From Bacteroidales bacterium UBA4073 (GTDB taxonomy: Bacteria > Bacteroidota > Bacteroidia > Bacteroidales > Tenuifilaceae): a DNA stretch of 10,553 nucleotides. This document shows positions 1 through 6,136 of the stretch, one piece after another. The notes under the pieces are model-generated. The model was not told the DNA's origin, did not search any database, and saw only the letters and a program-made list of their open reading frames with translations. Position 1 is the first letter of the stretch; every line of letters begins with the position of its first letter. Location: the NCBI GenBank assembly GCA_002383425.1, contig DFYV01000188.1, positions 1-10,553 on the forward strand. The letters run 5' to 3'. A program made the position numbers and the translations under genes.

Positions 1-182
1 AAGCCATGAATTCTATTTTTTTCACCATTTATTAGTCCCTCATTATCGGGTAATATAGCTCCAGTTATATAAGAGAGTTTAGTATTTTTTTGCCTGTTTA
101 TTAACTAAATATATGTAAACTTGCGACATTTTATTTTGCTGTTAAGTCATGAGTTCTGAGTTTAAATCTACATTCTTTTATC
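1..182. other. Left-edge intergenic stretch, no gene recognised
   Basis: This AT-rich stretch lies downstream of the stop codon of pncA. All frames are broken by stops. A frame open from the left edge to about position 56 could be the tail of an off-window gene, but 18 codons are too few to judge. I see no convincing hairpin plus T-run to end the pncA transcript. The motif TAAACTTG near 116-123 differs by one base from the Bacteroidota -7 element, but no plus-strand gene follows it. Confidence 0.5.
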
Positions 183-731
183 TCACACGATAATTAGTGA
201 AGCGCCCAAATTTTTCATTTCACCAATAGCTTTTTCACCATCGTCGGGGTTTACATTAACGGCTTTTACGGCATTCTCTACCACAGAAACACTGAAGCCA
301 AGCTTTAAAGCGTCGGTTACGGTGTTTTTAACGCAGTAGTCGGTTGCCAAACCTGTAACCACCAGCTCATCCACATCGAGCTGGCGCAACCACGATGCTA
401 AGCCAGTTCCCTGAAAACCTGAATACGCTTCCATATCGGGTTCGGTGGCTTTAGATACTATGAAAGCTACCGAGGGAAAATACAGGTCAGGATGAAACGC
501 TGCCCCGCGAGTTCCTGCAACACAGTGTATCGGCCAAATTCCTCCATTTACTTTGAATGATACATGGTTTTTGGGATGCCAGTCGCGGGTGAAAACCACA
601 GGAAGTTCTTCGGCTTCAAACTGCTTTACAAGTTGATTAATCGGTTCCACAACCATATCGCCATTGGCAACGGCCAATGCGCCACCAGGGCAAAAATCAT
701 TCTGAACATCAACTACAATTAATGCTTTCAT
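183..731 (-). CDS. pncA: Nicotinamidase (PncA)
   Basis: A cytoplasmic isochorismatase-fold hydrolase of 182 aa that deamidates nicotinamide to nicotinate, the first step of the deamidating NAD salvage route. The protein opens with MKALIVVDVQNDFCPGG, the family signature. The catalytic triad is visible as Asp8, Lys94 and Cys133 (in GLATDYCV). The metal-site residues Asp50 and His52 sit in RDWHPKNH, and His69 in WPIHC. The frame is open a further 31 codons upstream, but that extension runs back into the end of pncB and does not resemble the family, so the ATG at 731 is chosen. It lies 4 bp after the pncB stop, which suggests translational coupling. Length is normal for the family. Its product is the substrate of the enzyme encoded just upstream, so the pair forms a complete two-step salvage module. 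Confidence 0.96.
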   Translation of the reverse strand: MKALIVVDVQNDFCPGGALAVANGDMVVEPINQLVKQFEAEELPVVFTRDWHPKNHVSFKVNGGIWPIHCVAGTRGAAFHPDLYFPSVAFIVSKATEPDMEAYSGFQGTGLASWLRQLDVDELVVTGLATDYCVKNTVTDALKLGFSVSVVENAVKAVNVNPDDGEKAIGEMKNLGASLIIV

Positions 732-735
732 GGTA

Positions 736-1953
736 TCAGTCGTTATAATTATACCTTTCCATGCGCGGATTTGGAATGAAATGCCTACCCACCTTTGCAA
801 TAGGTTTGCCATTAACCTGTACAATATCAGCCGTAAAATCGTAGCTGCCTTGCATAAGGTAACTCCCTACCCCATACGCATCGACCGGAACGCCCAGTAG
901 CTCAAATTGTTTAATTCGGTCGGGATTAAATCCACCGGATACAACTATTTTGACATTAGAAAATCCCTCCCTATCGAGAGCACTACGTACCAGCTCAACC
1001 AGCTTAGGATTTACACCAGTTGGTTTATAATTACCCATAAGGGGGAAAACGCTTTTATCGACAAGGTTCTCGGAAGTATCGAGCCTAACCCCCCAAAGCT
1101 TATCGCCCATTACACGGGCACATTCCAGCGAGGTGTTAACACAATCGTTATCAAAATCTACCAGGGCAATAAGGGGTGCAGTCGGATAGGTTTCATGAAA
1201 AAACTGAACGGCTTTAACTGTATTTCCATCAGCAGCGGCAATAAGGGCGTGAGGGATAGTTCCCGAAGCGCCAGCGCCCCACCATTCGGCTTGCGCATCG
1301 GTTGATACTCCCGAGGCACCACCAATATGGGCAGCATAGCCATCGCCTCCCTGAACTGCCCAATGGTCGAATCGGGCGGGGAAGTATAAAACCGTTTTGC
1401 CATTAGCGGCCTCCACTACCCTCCGGACATTAGTTGCAATCTTAGTCCGGCGGGCAAGAATGCCAAGGTAGATTGTCTCAAGGTGGGCAAAAAGCGAAGC
1501 ATCACCATGTATGTGCATTACAGTTTCATAGGGTGAAATGGCATCGCCATCCCATAAGGCATCAATTTCAATTTCTGCAAAACCATCAACCCAAAGGTTA
1601 TCCAATTCCTGTGAGACTTTGATGCGTTCTTCTTCAAGTTTTAAAAACCCGATTTTATCAGTTAAGAACTGCATTCTTGCCAGTTTCTTTAACTCGATGA
1701 GTTTATCAAAAAGTTGATATGCCTTTGCATAATCAGAGTAATGCCCGCTTGCCACTTTTAGAACAGCAATAGCTTCGTCGATACCGCAAAGTATGGCATT
1801 ATACTTTTGAAACACCTGCATGGTAACCCTTGGGTGCAGGTTTTTACTCTCAAGGACAACCTTTTCGCGCCAAAAGTAAACATCGCTACGGTAACCCCTA
1901 CGAAGTTCCTGAACCGGAAGATCAAATGTAGTGGTGCTTAATCGTTTATGCAT
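736..1953 (-). CDS. pncB: Nicotinate phosphoribosyltransferase (PncB)
   Basis: A 405-aa enzyme that joins nicotinate to PRPP to form nicotinate mononucleotide, using ATP, in NAD salvage. Visible family motifs, in order: SDVYFWREK near residues 23-31; IGGASGVST near 210-218; GTIPHAL at 231-237 with the probable catalytic His235; RLDT at 290-293; VSGG at 338-341; and GVGS at 361-364, the last two fitting phosphate binding in the TIM-barrel-like domain. From memory, these motifs resemble the shorter archaeal/Thermoplasma-like branch more than E. coli PncB. Residues about 78-120 are helical and charged and look like an insertion relative to that branch. The ATG at 1953 follows a short AT-rich leader with no clear Shine-Dalgarno sequence. 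The stop lies 4 bp before pncA, so the two are almost certainly one operon. No NAD-responsive regulator or operator is apparent. Confidence 0.95.
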   Translation of the reverse strand: MHKRLSTTTFDLPVQELRRGYRSDVYFWREKVVLESKNLHPRVTMQVFQKYNAILCGIDEAIAVLKVASGHYSDYAKAYQLFDKLIELKKLARMQFLTDKIGFLKLEEERIKVSQELDNLWVDGFAEIEIDALWDGDAISPYETVMHIHGDASLFAHLETIYLGILARRTKIATNVRRVVEAANGKTVLYFPARFDHWAVQGGDGYAAHIGGASGVSTDAQAEWWGAGASGTIPHALIAAADGNTVKAVQFFHETYPTAPLIALVDFDNDCVNTSLECARVMGDKLWGVRLDTSENLVDKSVFPLMGNYKPTGVNPKLVELVRSALDREGFSNVKIVVSGGFNPDRIKQFELLGVPVDAYGVGSYLMQGSYDFTADIVQVNGKPIAKVGRHFIPNPRMERYNYND

Positions 1954-2012
1954 AACCCTATAAATTTACTAAAAAATTAGTTTCACCTGCCCTTGCCAAC
2001 ATGAGCAAACAG

Positions 2013-2459
2013 TCAAAGCAACAGCTCATTGGGTTGCCTGCGCTGCATTACAACGCCAACTATATGAATCGTTGAAACGGGTTTGCCCTGCGCATTCGAT
2101 TCAATGGTAACTGTTCTGCTAATACGTTGAGGTTTAGGTTCGATACGGAATTCAACCCTTATTTCCGATTGTTTTCCTGGCAGCACCGGGGCTTTAGGCC
2201 ACGACTTGACGTTTGTCCCACAACAACCGGTAACATTACGTATAAGCAAGGGTTGTTTCCCTGAATTGGCGAGCTTTATCAATACCACACCGTGCTGTTG
2301 TGATAAATTATCGAGGTAAATTTCTCCCATATTAAGCGTATCGGCCGAAATTGTAATGGCATCCCCTTTGCCATTGTTCACAGAGTAAATTCTGAAATCC
2401 TGGGCTCTTAAAGCAAATACCATAAAAATTAAACCCATCGACATTAAACCTGTTTTCAT
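2013..2459 (-). CDS. Secreted DUF1573-family protein with altered Cys motif
   Basis: A small 148-aa protein of unknown function. Residues 1-19 form a Sec signal peptide (MKTGLMSMGLIFMVFALRA) with likely cleavage before Gln20 and no lipobox, so it is expected to be soluble in the periplasm or exported. Residues about 40-137 fit the DUF1573 immunoglobulin-like fold, common in Bacteroidota: a strand with ADTLNMGEIY, then an NSGKQPLLIRNV strand, then a cysteine loop, then PVLPGKQSEIRVEF. The cysteine loop reads GCCGTNV (Cys79-Cys80), whereas the usual family loop is close to SCGCT, so the two cysteines are adjacent here. It lies 59 bp upstream of pncB on the same strand. Co-transcription is possible, but no functional link to NAD salvage is evident. 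The family call is fairly firm; its role is not known. Confidence 0.82.
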   Translation of the reverse strand: MKTGLMSMGLIFMVFALRAQDFRIYSVNNGKGDAITISADTLNMGEIYLDNLSQQHGVVLIKLANSGKQPLLIRNVTGCCGTNVKSWPKAPVLPGKQSEIRVEFRIEPKPQRISRTVTIESNAQGKPVSTIHIVGVVMQRRQPNELLL

Positions 2460-2496
2460 ACCTACGAGTTTTATTAAACTAAATTGAACTTTACGC

Positions 2497-2504
2497 CAAA
2501 AATA
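2497..2504 (-). promoter_or_regulatory. Candidate -7 element for the DUF1573/pncB/pncA transcript
   Basis: On the minus strand this reads TATTTTTG, matching the Bacteroidota -7 consensus TAnnTTTG, 37 bp upstream of the ATG at 2459. No clear -33 TTTG is seen at the right distance, and such motifs arise by chance in AT-rich DNA. Confidence 0.35.
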
Positions 2505-2549
2505 GCAAAACTTTAAATTTATTTAAAGACATGGAGTAATGTTAAGTGC

Positions 2550-2557
2550 TAACTTTG
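2550..2557 (+). promoter_or_regulatory. Candidate -7 element for the HAD gene
   Basis: TAACTTTG matches the Bacteroidota TAnnTTTG -7 element, 38 bp upstream of the start codon at 2596, a suitable distance for a short leader. The -33 region is poorly conserved. The leader ends in a run of ten A (2587-2596) that merges into the ATG, with no Shine-Dalgarno sequence, typical of this phylum. Confidence 0.45.
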
Positions 2558-2595
2558 TAAAACTATAGCACATCAACTTACTAAACAAAAAAAAA

Positions 2596-3240
2596 ATGAA
2601 AATTGATATTTACGGATTTGACGGATTCATCTTCGACATGGATGGTGTAATTGTTGACAACTACCGTTACCACATTGAAGCATGGGGTGAGTTTTTTCGT
2701 AGAAAAGGTATAGACTTTGACGCAACAAATTTCACCAAACTTTACTTTGGGAAAAATAATACTGATATTCTACAATCCCTGTATGGCAAAACCTTGGCTG
2801 AGGCAGAAATTGAAGAACTTGGAGAAGAAAAAGAAACCATTTACCGTGAGCTCTATCAACCCCACATCAAACCGCTTGAAGGGTTAATAGGTTTGATGGA
2901 ACAATTAAAGAGTTACAGCAAAAAAATAGCCATTGCCAGTTCAGCTCCTCAAAGCAATATCGAGTTTGTTGTTGAAAACACTGGTATAGCTAAATATATA
3001 GATGCGATAGTGAATGGCAACATGGTAAAGCTTGGGAAACCAAACCCTGACATCTTCCTGAAAGCAGCCCAACTTATAAAATTACCACCAGCAAAATGTC
3101 TTGTATTTGAGGACTCATTTTCAGGGATTCAGGCTGCAAAAAATGCTGGTATGCAAGTTATTGCCGTAGCCACCACGCATACAAAGGATGAACATGATCA
3201 AACACTTACCATAGTCGAAAATTTCAACGAAATATTGTAA
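2596..3240 (+). CDS. HAD hydrolase, beta-phosphoglucomutase-like
   Basis: A 214-aa cytoplasmic HAD-superfamily enzyme of subfamily IA with a helical cap inserted after motif I. Motif I is FDMDGVIVDN: Asp14 is the nucleophile and Asp16 the general acid/base. Motif II is the Ser115-Ser116 pair in IAIASSAPQSN. Motif III is Lys148 in KLGKPNPDIF. Motif IV is Glu172-Asp173 in VFEDSFSGIQAAKNAGM. The cap begins YHIEAW (25-30), the H..AW pattern seen in beta-phosphoglucomutase and related sugar-phosphate phosphatases. The motifs do not settle whether it isomerises glucose-1-phosphate or dephosphorylates another sugar phosphate. No maltose or trehalose phosphorylase gene adjoins it to support the mutase reading. 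It lies 49 bp upstream of the TonB receptor on the same strand. The catalytic set is complete, so it should be active. Confidence 0.9.
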   Translation: MKIDIYGFDGFIFDMDGVIVDNYRYHIEAWGEFFRRKGIDFDATNFTKLYFGKNNTDILQSLYGKTLAEAEIEELGEEKETIYRELYQPHIKPLEGLIGLMEQLKSYSKKIAIASSAPQSNIEFVVENTGIAKYIDAIVNGNMVKLGKPNPDIFLKAAQLIKLPPAKCLVFEDSFSGIQAAKNAGMQVIAVATTHTKDEHDQTLTIVENFNEIL

Positions 3241-3242
3241 AA

Positions 3243-3250
3243 TACTTTTG
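3243..3250 (+). promoter_or_regulatory. Candidate -7 element for the TonB receptor gene
   Basis: TACTTTTG matches TAnnTTTG three bases after the HAD stop codon and 39 bp before the receptor ATG. It would allow the receptor to be transcribed apart from the HAD gene. An alternative reading uses the TTTG at 3247-3250 as a -33 box with TATATTG at 3271-3277, which would leave almost no leader. Neither is proven. Confidence 0.35.
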
Positions 3251-3289
3251 ACTTTAATTCACCTTGTATTTATATTGCAATAAAAAACG

Positions 3290-5263
3290 ATGAAATTATT
3301 TTTATCGACACTGCTTATTTTTATTACCATTGCAATTTTTGCCCAGGAAAAAGAAATAGACTTATACTCATTATCCCTTGAAGAATTAATAAACACGAAG
3401 GTTTCCATCTCCACCAAAACAGAAGTAAATTTAAGGGAAACCCCTGGTATTATAACGGTAATAACCAAGGAAGATATTTGGAGGAGTGGTGCAAGGGATA
3501 TCATTGAACTTTTCCACCTTTTTGTTCCTGGATTTGATTTTGGGGTTGATGTTGAAGGTGTTGTTGGTATGGGTATCAGAGGGATTTGGTCCCATGAAGG
3601 GAAATACCTTTTCATGGTCAATGGTTTTGCAATGAACGATGGTATGTTTGCAAGTGTTCCTTTTGGCAATCACTTTACGCTCGATAATGTAGAAAAGATT
3701 GAGATTATTCGCGGACCTGGCTCTGCTGTTTATGGTGGGTATGCGGGTCTTGGTGTTGTAAACATTATAACGCGAAATAATCCTGAGCATGGAGGAAAAA
3801 TAACCTACACCTGTACTCACACCGGTAAACAGTTTAGCCAGAATCAGCTCAGCTTTGGGCAAACCATACACGACGGCGAACTACTTATAAACCTATCGGC
3901 TACAATTGGTGCTGGATCGCGGAGCGACAGGGATTATACCGATTACTACCAGCAAAGCCGCTCATTACTGAATGCGAGCAACACTTACACAAAGCAGGTA
4001 GCCTTTAACTTAGATTATAAAAATTTCACCATTAGTACTCTTTTTGACGATTACTCGTACTACCAAATTGACCTATGGGATAAACTCTACAGGGGCACAC
4101 CTTTACAAGAAAATTTTACAAGCAATTTTGTTGGCATTTCGTATAAGTTCAAGAAATCGAATTTTACCATAACCCCCCACATCACCTATGAATGGCAAAA
4201 ACCATGGCAGCTAAATGTTGCCGAGATTGGCTATGGCACCAATAAGATTTTTCATAGCTTAACCCCCAGCATCAGCAGTGTATATCAGAAAAGTAATATT
4301 CAAATAGTAAGCGGAATTGATTTTAAAACCGAAAGGCTTACTATGCCAAGCATGCTCGATACGCTGTACGAAGAAACGTTTAAAAATGGCAAGGATTACC
4401 TCTCCTATGAAAATATTGCCCTATACGGCCAGTTACTATGGAACACGAGGTTAGCCAATCTAAACTTTGGTATTCGCTACGACTATTCCAGTGAATTTGG
4501 CGATGCATTCACCCCACGAATTGGCATAACTAAAGCCATAAAAAAATTCCATTTCAAGGTAATGGGGAGTAGATCGTTTAGAGTTCCGGGAGGTATTCTC
4601 CCCAACCGTATCCCTGAAGGATACCAAAAATTACATCCCGAATCGGGTACCATATTTGAATTTGAAAATGGATACCTGCTATCGAATAGCTTAATGGTAG
4701 TCTTAAATATCTATGACATCACCTTTAACGACATCATCATCTACGGTAAAGAAGCGCAGTCGGGTGTTGGTTATTACAAAAATCAAGGGAAAATTGGAAC
4801 TTCAGGGGTTGAAGTAGGACTAAAATTCAATACGGATAAAATCTTCAGCAACTTCAATATTGCTTACTACAACAGGAAGCATTCGGAATCGGACAGCTTG
4901 TTTATGGTGCCAGCAAAACACAACCAGTATCTTGCTTTTTCACCCTTAAGGGTTAATGGGCTAATTAGCTATAAAGTGACAAACAAAGCAACTCTCAGTA
5001 TCACAACATCCTATTTTGGAGAAAGGTACTCATACAGCTACGTGGCCAATAATAACGATATTCTCGTCAAACAAAAGGCAAACCTAATTATTGGCTTGAA
5101 TATGTTACTATCGGATTTTCCTTTAAAGAAGTTCAAAACCCAACTAATTGCTACAAATCTATTGAACTCTAAGTTTTACTATATACAGCCATATAAAGGG
5201 GCCCATGGCCCATTACCTGGCTTAGACAGCAGTTACGGGATAAGGATTGCGTATGAATACTAA
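3290..5263 (+). CDS. TonB-dependent outer-membrane receptor
   Basis: A 657-aa outer-membrane beta-barrel that would import a ligand (siderophore, cofactor or other scarce nutrient) using TonB-ExbBD energy. Residues 1-18 are a signal peptide cleaved near FAQ. The next segment, LYSLSLEELINTKVSIST, is a conserved lead-in of many plain TonB receptors. The plug spans about 45-165 and includes TPGIITVITKEDI, RGPGSAVYGG (141-150) and GVVNIIT (155-161). The rest is a barrel rich in alternating aromatic and polar residues, ending in an aromatic tail (IRIAYEY), as expected for BAM-dependent insertion. There is no N-terminal carboxypeptidase-like domain and no SusD partner nearby, so it is not a typical SusC glycan importer. 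No riboswitch fits in the 49-bp leader, and no metal or cofactor genes adjoin, so the ligand cannot be named. A hairpin follows the stop. Confidence 0.93.
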   Translation: MKLFLSTLLIFITIAIFAQEKEIDLYSLSLEELINTKVSISTKTEVNLRETPGIITVITKEDIWRSGARDIIELFHLFVPGFDFGVDVEGVVGMGIRGIWSHEGKYLFMVNGFAMNDGMFASVPFGNHFTLDNVEKIEIIRGPGSAVYGGYAGLGVVNIITRNNPEHGGKITYTCTHTGKQFSQNQLSFGQTIHDGELLINLSATIGAGSRSDRDYTDYYQQSRSLLNASNTYTKQVAFNLDYKNFTISTLFDDYSYYQIDLWDKLYRGTPLQENFTSNFVGISYKFKKSNFTITPHITYEWQKPWQLNVAEIGYGTNKIFHSLTPSISSVYQKSNIQIVSGIDFKTERLTMPSMLDTLYEETFKNGKDYLSYENIALYGQLLWNTRLANLNFGIRYDYSSEFGDAFTPRIGITKAIKKFHFKVMGSRSFRVPGGILPNRIPEGYQKLHPESGTIFEFENGYLLSNSLMVVLNIYDITFNDIIIYGKEAQSGVGYYKNQGKIGTSGVEVGLKFNTDKIFSNFNIAYYNRKHSESDSLFMVPAKHNQYLAFSPLRVNGLISYKVTNKATLSITTSYFGERYSYSYVANNNDILVKQKANLIIGLNMLLSDFPLKKFKTQLIATNLLNSKFYYIQPYKGAHGPLPGLDSSYGIRIAYEY

Positions 5264-5271
5264 ATACCAGA

Positions 5272-5294
5272 AAAGCGACCTTCAGGGTCGCTTT
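5272..5294. terminator. Hairpin terminator between convergent genes
   Basis: AAAGCGACC (5272-5280) pairs perfectly with GGTCGCTTT (5286-5294) around a 5-base loop, 8 bp after the receptor stop and 21 bp past the DUF5606 stop on the other strand. The U-tract is short on either strand (TTT on plus, TTTT on minus), so it probably acts as a modest bidirectional terminator. Confidence 0.8.
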
Positions 5295-5315
5295 AGCCTG
5301 CCTGGCAAATATATG

Positions 5316-5753
5316 TTACTCATTACTATCGGTTTGTGGCTTTTCGTCTTCGTCGGTTTGATTCAAGACATCGAGTAGTCCCTTACTTTGTAGAAGGTTA
5401 TACCAGGTTATTACCTTTTTAATATCGCTTGTATAAACCCTTTCCCTGTCAAATTCGGGTAGGACTTTCTCAAAGTAGCTACGTATCTCCTTATCGTTCG
5501 ATTTGTTACTAATGGCAGGACCTCCATTTTCAAGTACCACTATTTTTTTTAAAACCTCTTTCAGGGGAACTTCTTCCTGCTGAGTAAAAATGGCGATATC
5601 GGCAATTGCGCTAACCTTTGCCGAGGCAGGGATGAGCATACGCTTGCCATCGGAAAGCGATTCAACAATTACCCCCTGACGGCCCTGTGAAAGGAACCTG
5701 AAGAGCCCAGAGTATCCTGAGATTGTGAGTAGTTCTTTAAGTTTTACTTCCAT
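5316..5753 (-). CDS. DUF5606-family protein, conserved in Bacteroidota
   Basis: A 145-aa soluble protein without signal peptide or membrane segment. I recognise it from memory as the DUF5606-type family, found next to coaE-region housekeeping genes in Bacteroidota; its function is unknown. The N-terminal part (KELLTISGYSGLFRFLSQG, residues 6-24, then GVIVESLSDGKRMLIPAS) looks like a small beta-rich domain. EEVPLKEVLKKI follows near 60-71. The most conserved-looking part is VLPEFDRERVYTSDIKK plus VITWYNLL at about 97-121. The tail (131-145) is acidic and probably disordered. The ATG at 5753 places the ISG motif where relatives have it. A repeat-filled gap of 383 bp separates it from the djlA-like gene upstream, so co-transcription is uncertain. 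I saw no good promoter motif directly before it. Confidence 0.83.
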   Translation of the reverse strand: MEVKLKELLTISGYSGLFRFLSQGRQGVIVESLSDGKRMLIPASAKVSAIADIAIFTQQEEVPLKEVLKKIVVLENGGPAISNKSNDKEIRSYFEKVLPEFDRERVYTSDIKKVITWYNLLQSKGLLDVLNQTDEDEKPQTDSNE

Positions 5754-5812
5754 ATAAGAGTGAATTGTTTGTGAAAAGCTAAGTTAATAAAAATATGAAC
5801 CCCGTCAAAAAA

Positions 5813-5987
5813 GTTGTTCGTTGTTCGTTGTTCGTTGTTCGGAATAATGGTTGACGGTTGATGGTTGATGGTTGATGGTTGATGGTTGATGGTTGTTCGT
5901 TGTTCGTTGTTTGTTGTTCGGAATAATGGTTGACGGTTGATGGTTGACAGTTGATGTGTTGATGTGATGATGTGTTGATGTGATGAA
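5813..5987. repeat. Tandem 7-bp repeat array (GTTGTTC / GGTTGAT families)
   Basis: Plus-strand structure: four GTTGTTC units (5813-5840), GGAATAAT, one GGTTGAC, five GGTTGAT units (5856-5890). Then four more GTTGTTC-type units (5892-5919, one with a terminal T), a second GGAATAAT (5920-5927), GGTTGAC, GGTTGAT, GGTTGAC and AGTTGAT to 5955. Four 8-bp variants of GTGTTGAT/GTGATGAT follow to 5987. All units share a GTTG or close core. The plus strand has 62 G and 10 C here. The two GGAATAAT copies are 79 bp apart, showing duplication of a larger block. The array is non-coding and lies between the djlA-like and DUF5606 genes. Confidence 0.95.
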
Positions 5988-6001
5988 TATTGGGGTTTTT
6001 T

Positions 6002-6108
6002 AATCTGAAATTTGAAATTTGGAATCTGAAATCTTGAATCTTGAACCTTGAACCCTTCACCAAACTCAGGGCAAGTCTGGAATTTGAAATCTGGAATCTG
6101 AAATTTAG
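6002..6108. repeat. Second heptamer family (AATYTGA-like) array
   Basis: From 6002 the sequence divides without gaps into eight 7-bp units: AATCTGA, AATTTGA, AATTTGG, AATCTGA, AATCTTG, AATCTTG, AACCTTG, AACCCTT. After an interruption at about 6058-6080 the same family resumes with AATTTGA, AATCTGG, AATCTGA and AATTTAG (6081-6108). The period equals that of the neighbouring array but the unit sequence differs. No coding potential is supported. Confidence 0.9.
6053..6071. repeat. CCCT...AGGG inverted-end element inside the heptamer array
   Basis: CCCTTCACCAAACTCAGGG begins with CCCT and ends with its reverse complement AGGG, and it splits the AATYTGA-type array in two. From memory it resembles the CCCTGAGnnTGTCGAAGGG-type short dispersed repeats common in intergenic DNA of many bacteria. 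That likeness is recall, not a search result. Confidence 0.5.
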
Positions 6109-6136
6109 CTGCTGTAGTATTCAAAGCAGTTTGATT

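Noticed and set aside
732..824. Longer pncA start at 824
   Set aside because: The extra 31 residues overlap the end of pncB and do not resemble nicotinamidases, which start right at the DVQNDF strand.
907..1305. Plus-strand open frame of 132 codons
   Set aside because: It lies wholly antisense within pncB, whose motifs are unambiguous, and its translation has no recognisable domain.
1968..1981. ACTAA-AAAA-TTAGT hairpin between the DUF1573 gene and pncB
   Set aside because: The stem is 5 bp of mainly A-T pairs, too weak to call a terminator in AT-rich DNA.
3431..3871. Minus-strand open frame of 146 codons
   Set aside because: It is antisense to the conserved plug of the TonB receptor and shows no family features.
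5813..5987. CRISPR array
   Set aside because: The units are 7-8 bp and directly adjacent. There are no 20-40 bp repeats with unique spacers and no cas genes nearby.
5744..6124. Minus-strand open frames of up to 126 codons across the repeat island
   Set aside because: They exist because the 7-bp units contain no stop codons in any minus-strand frame. The translations are only repeats of the units read in rotating frames, two frames are open at once, and one overlaps the start of the DUF5606 gene. No real protein features are seen.
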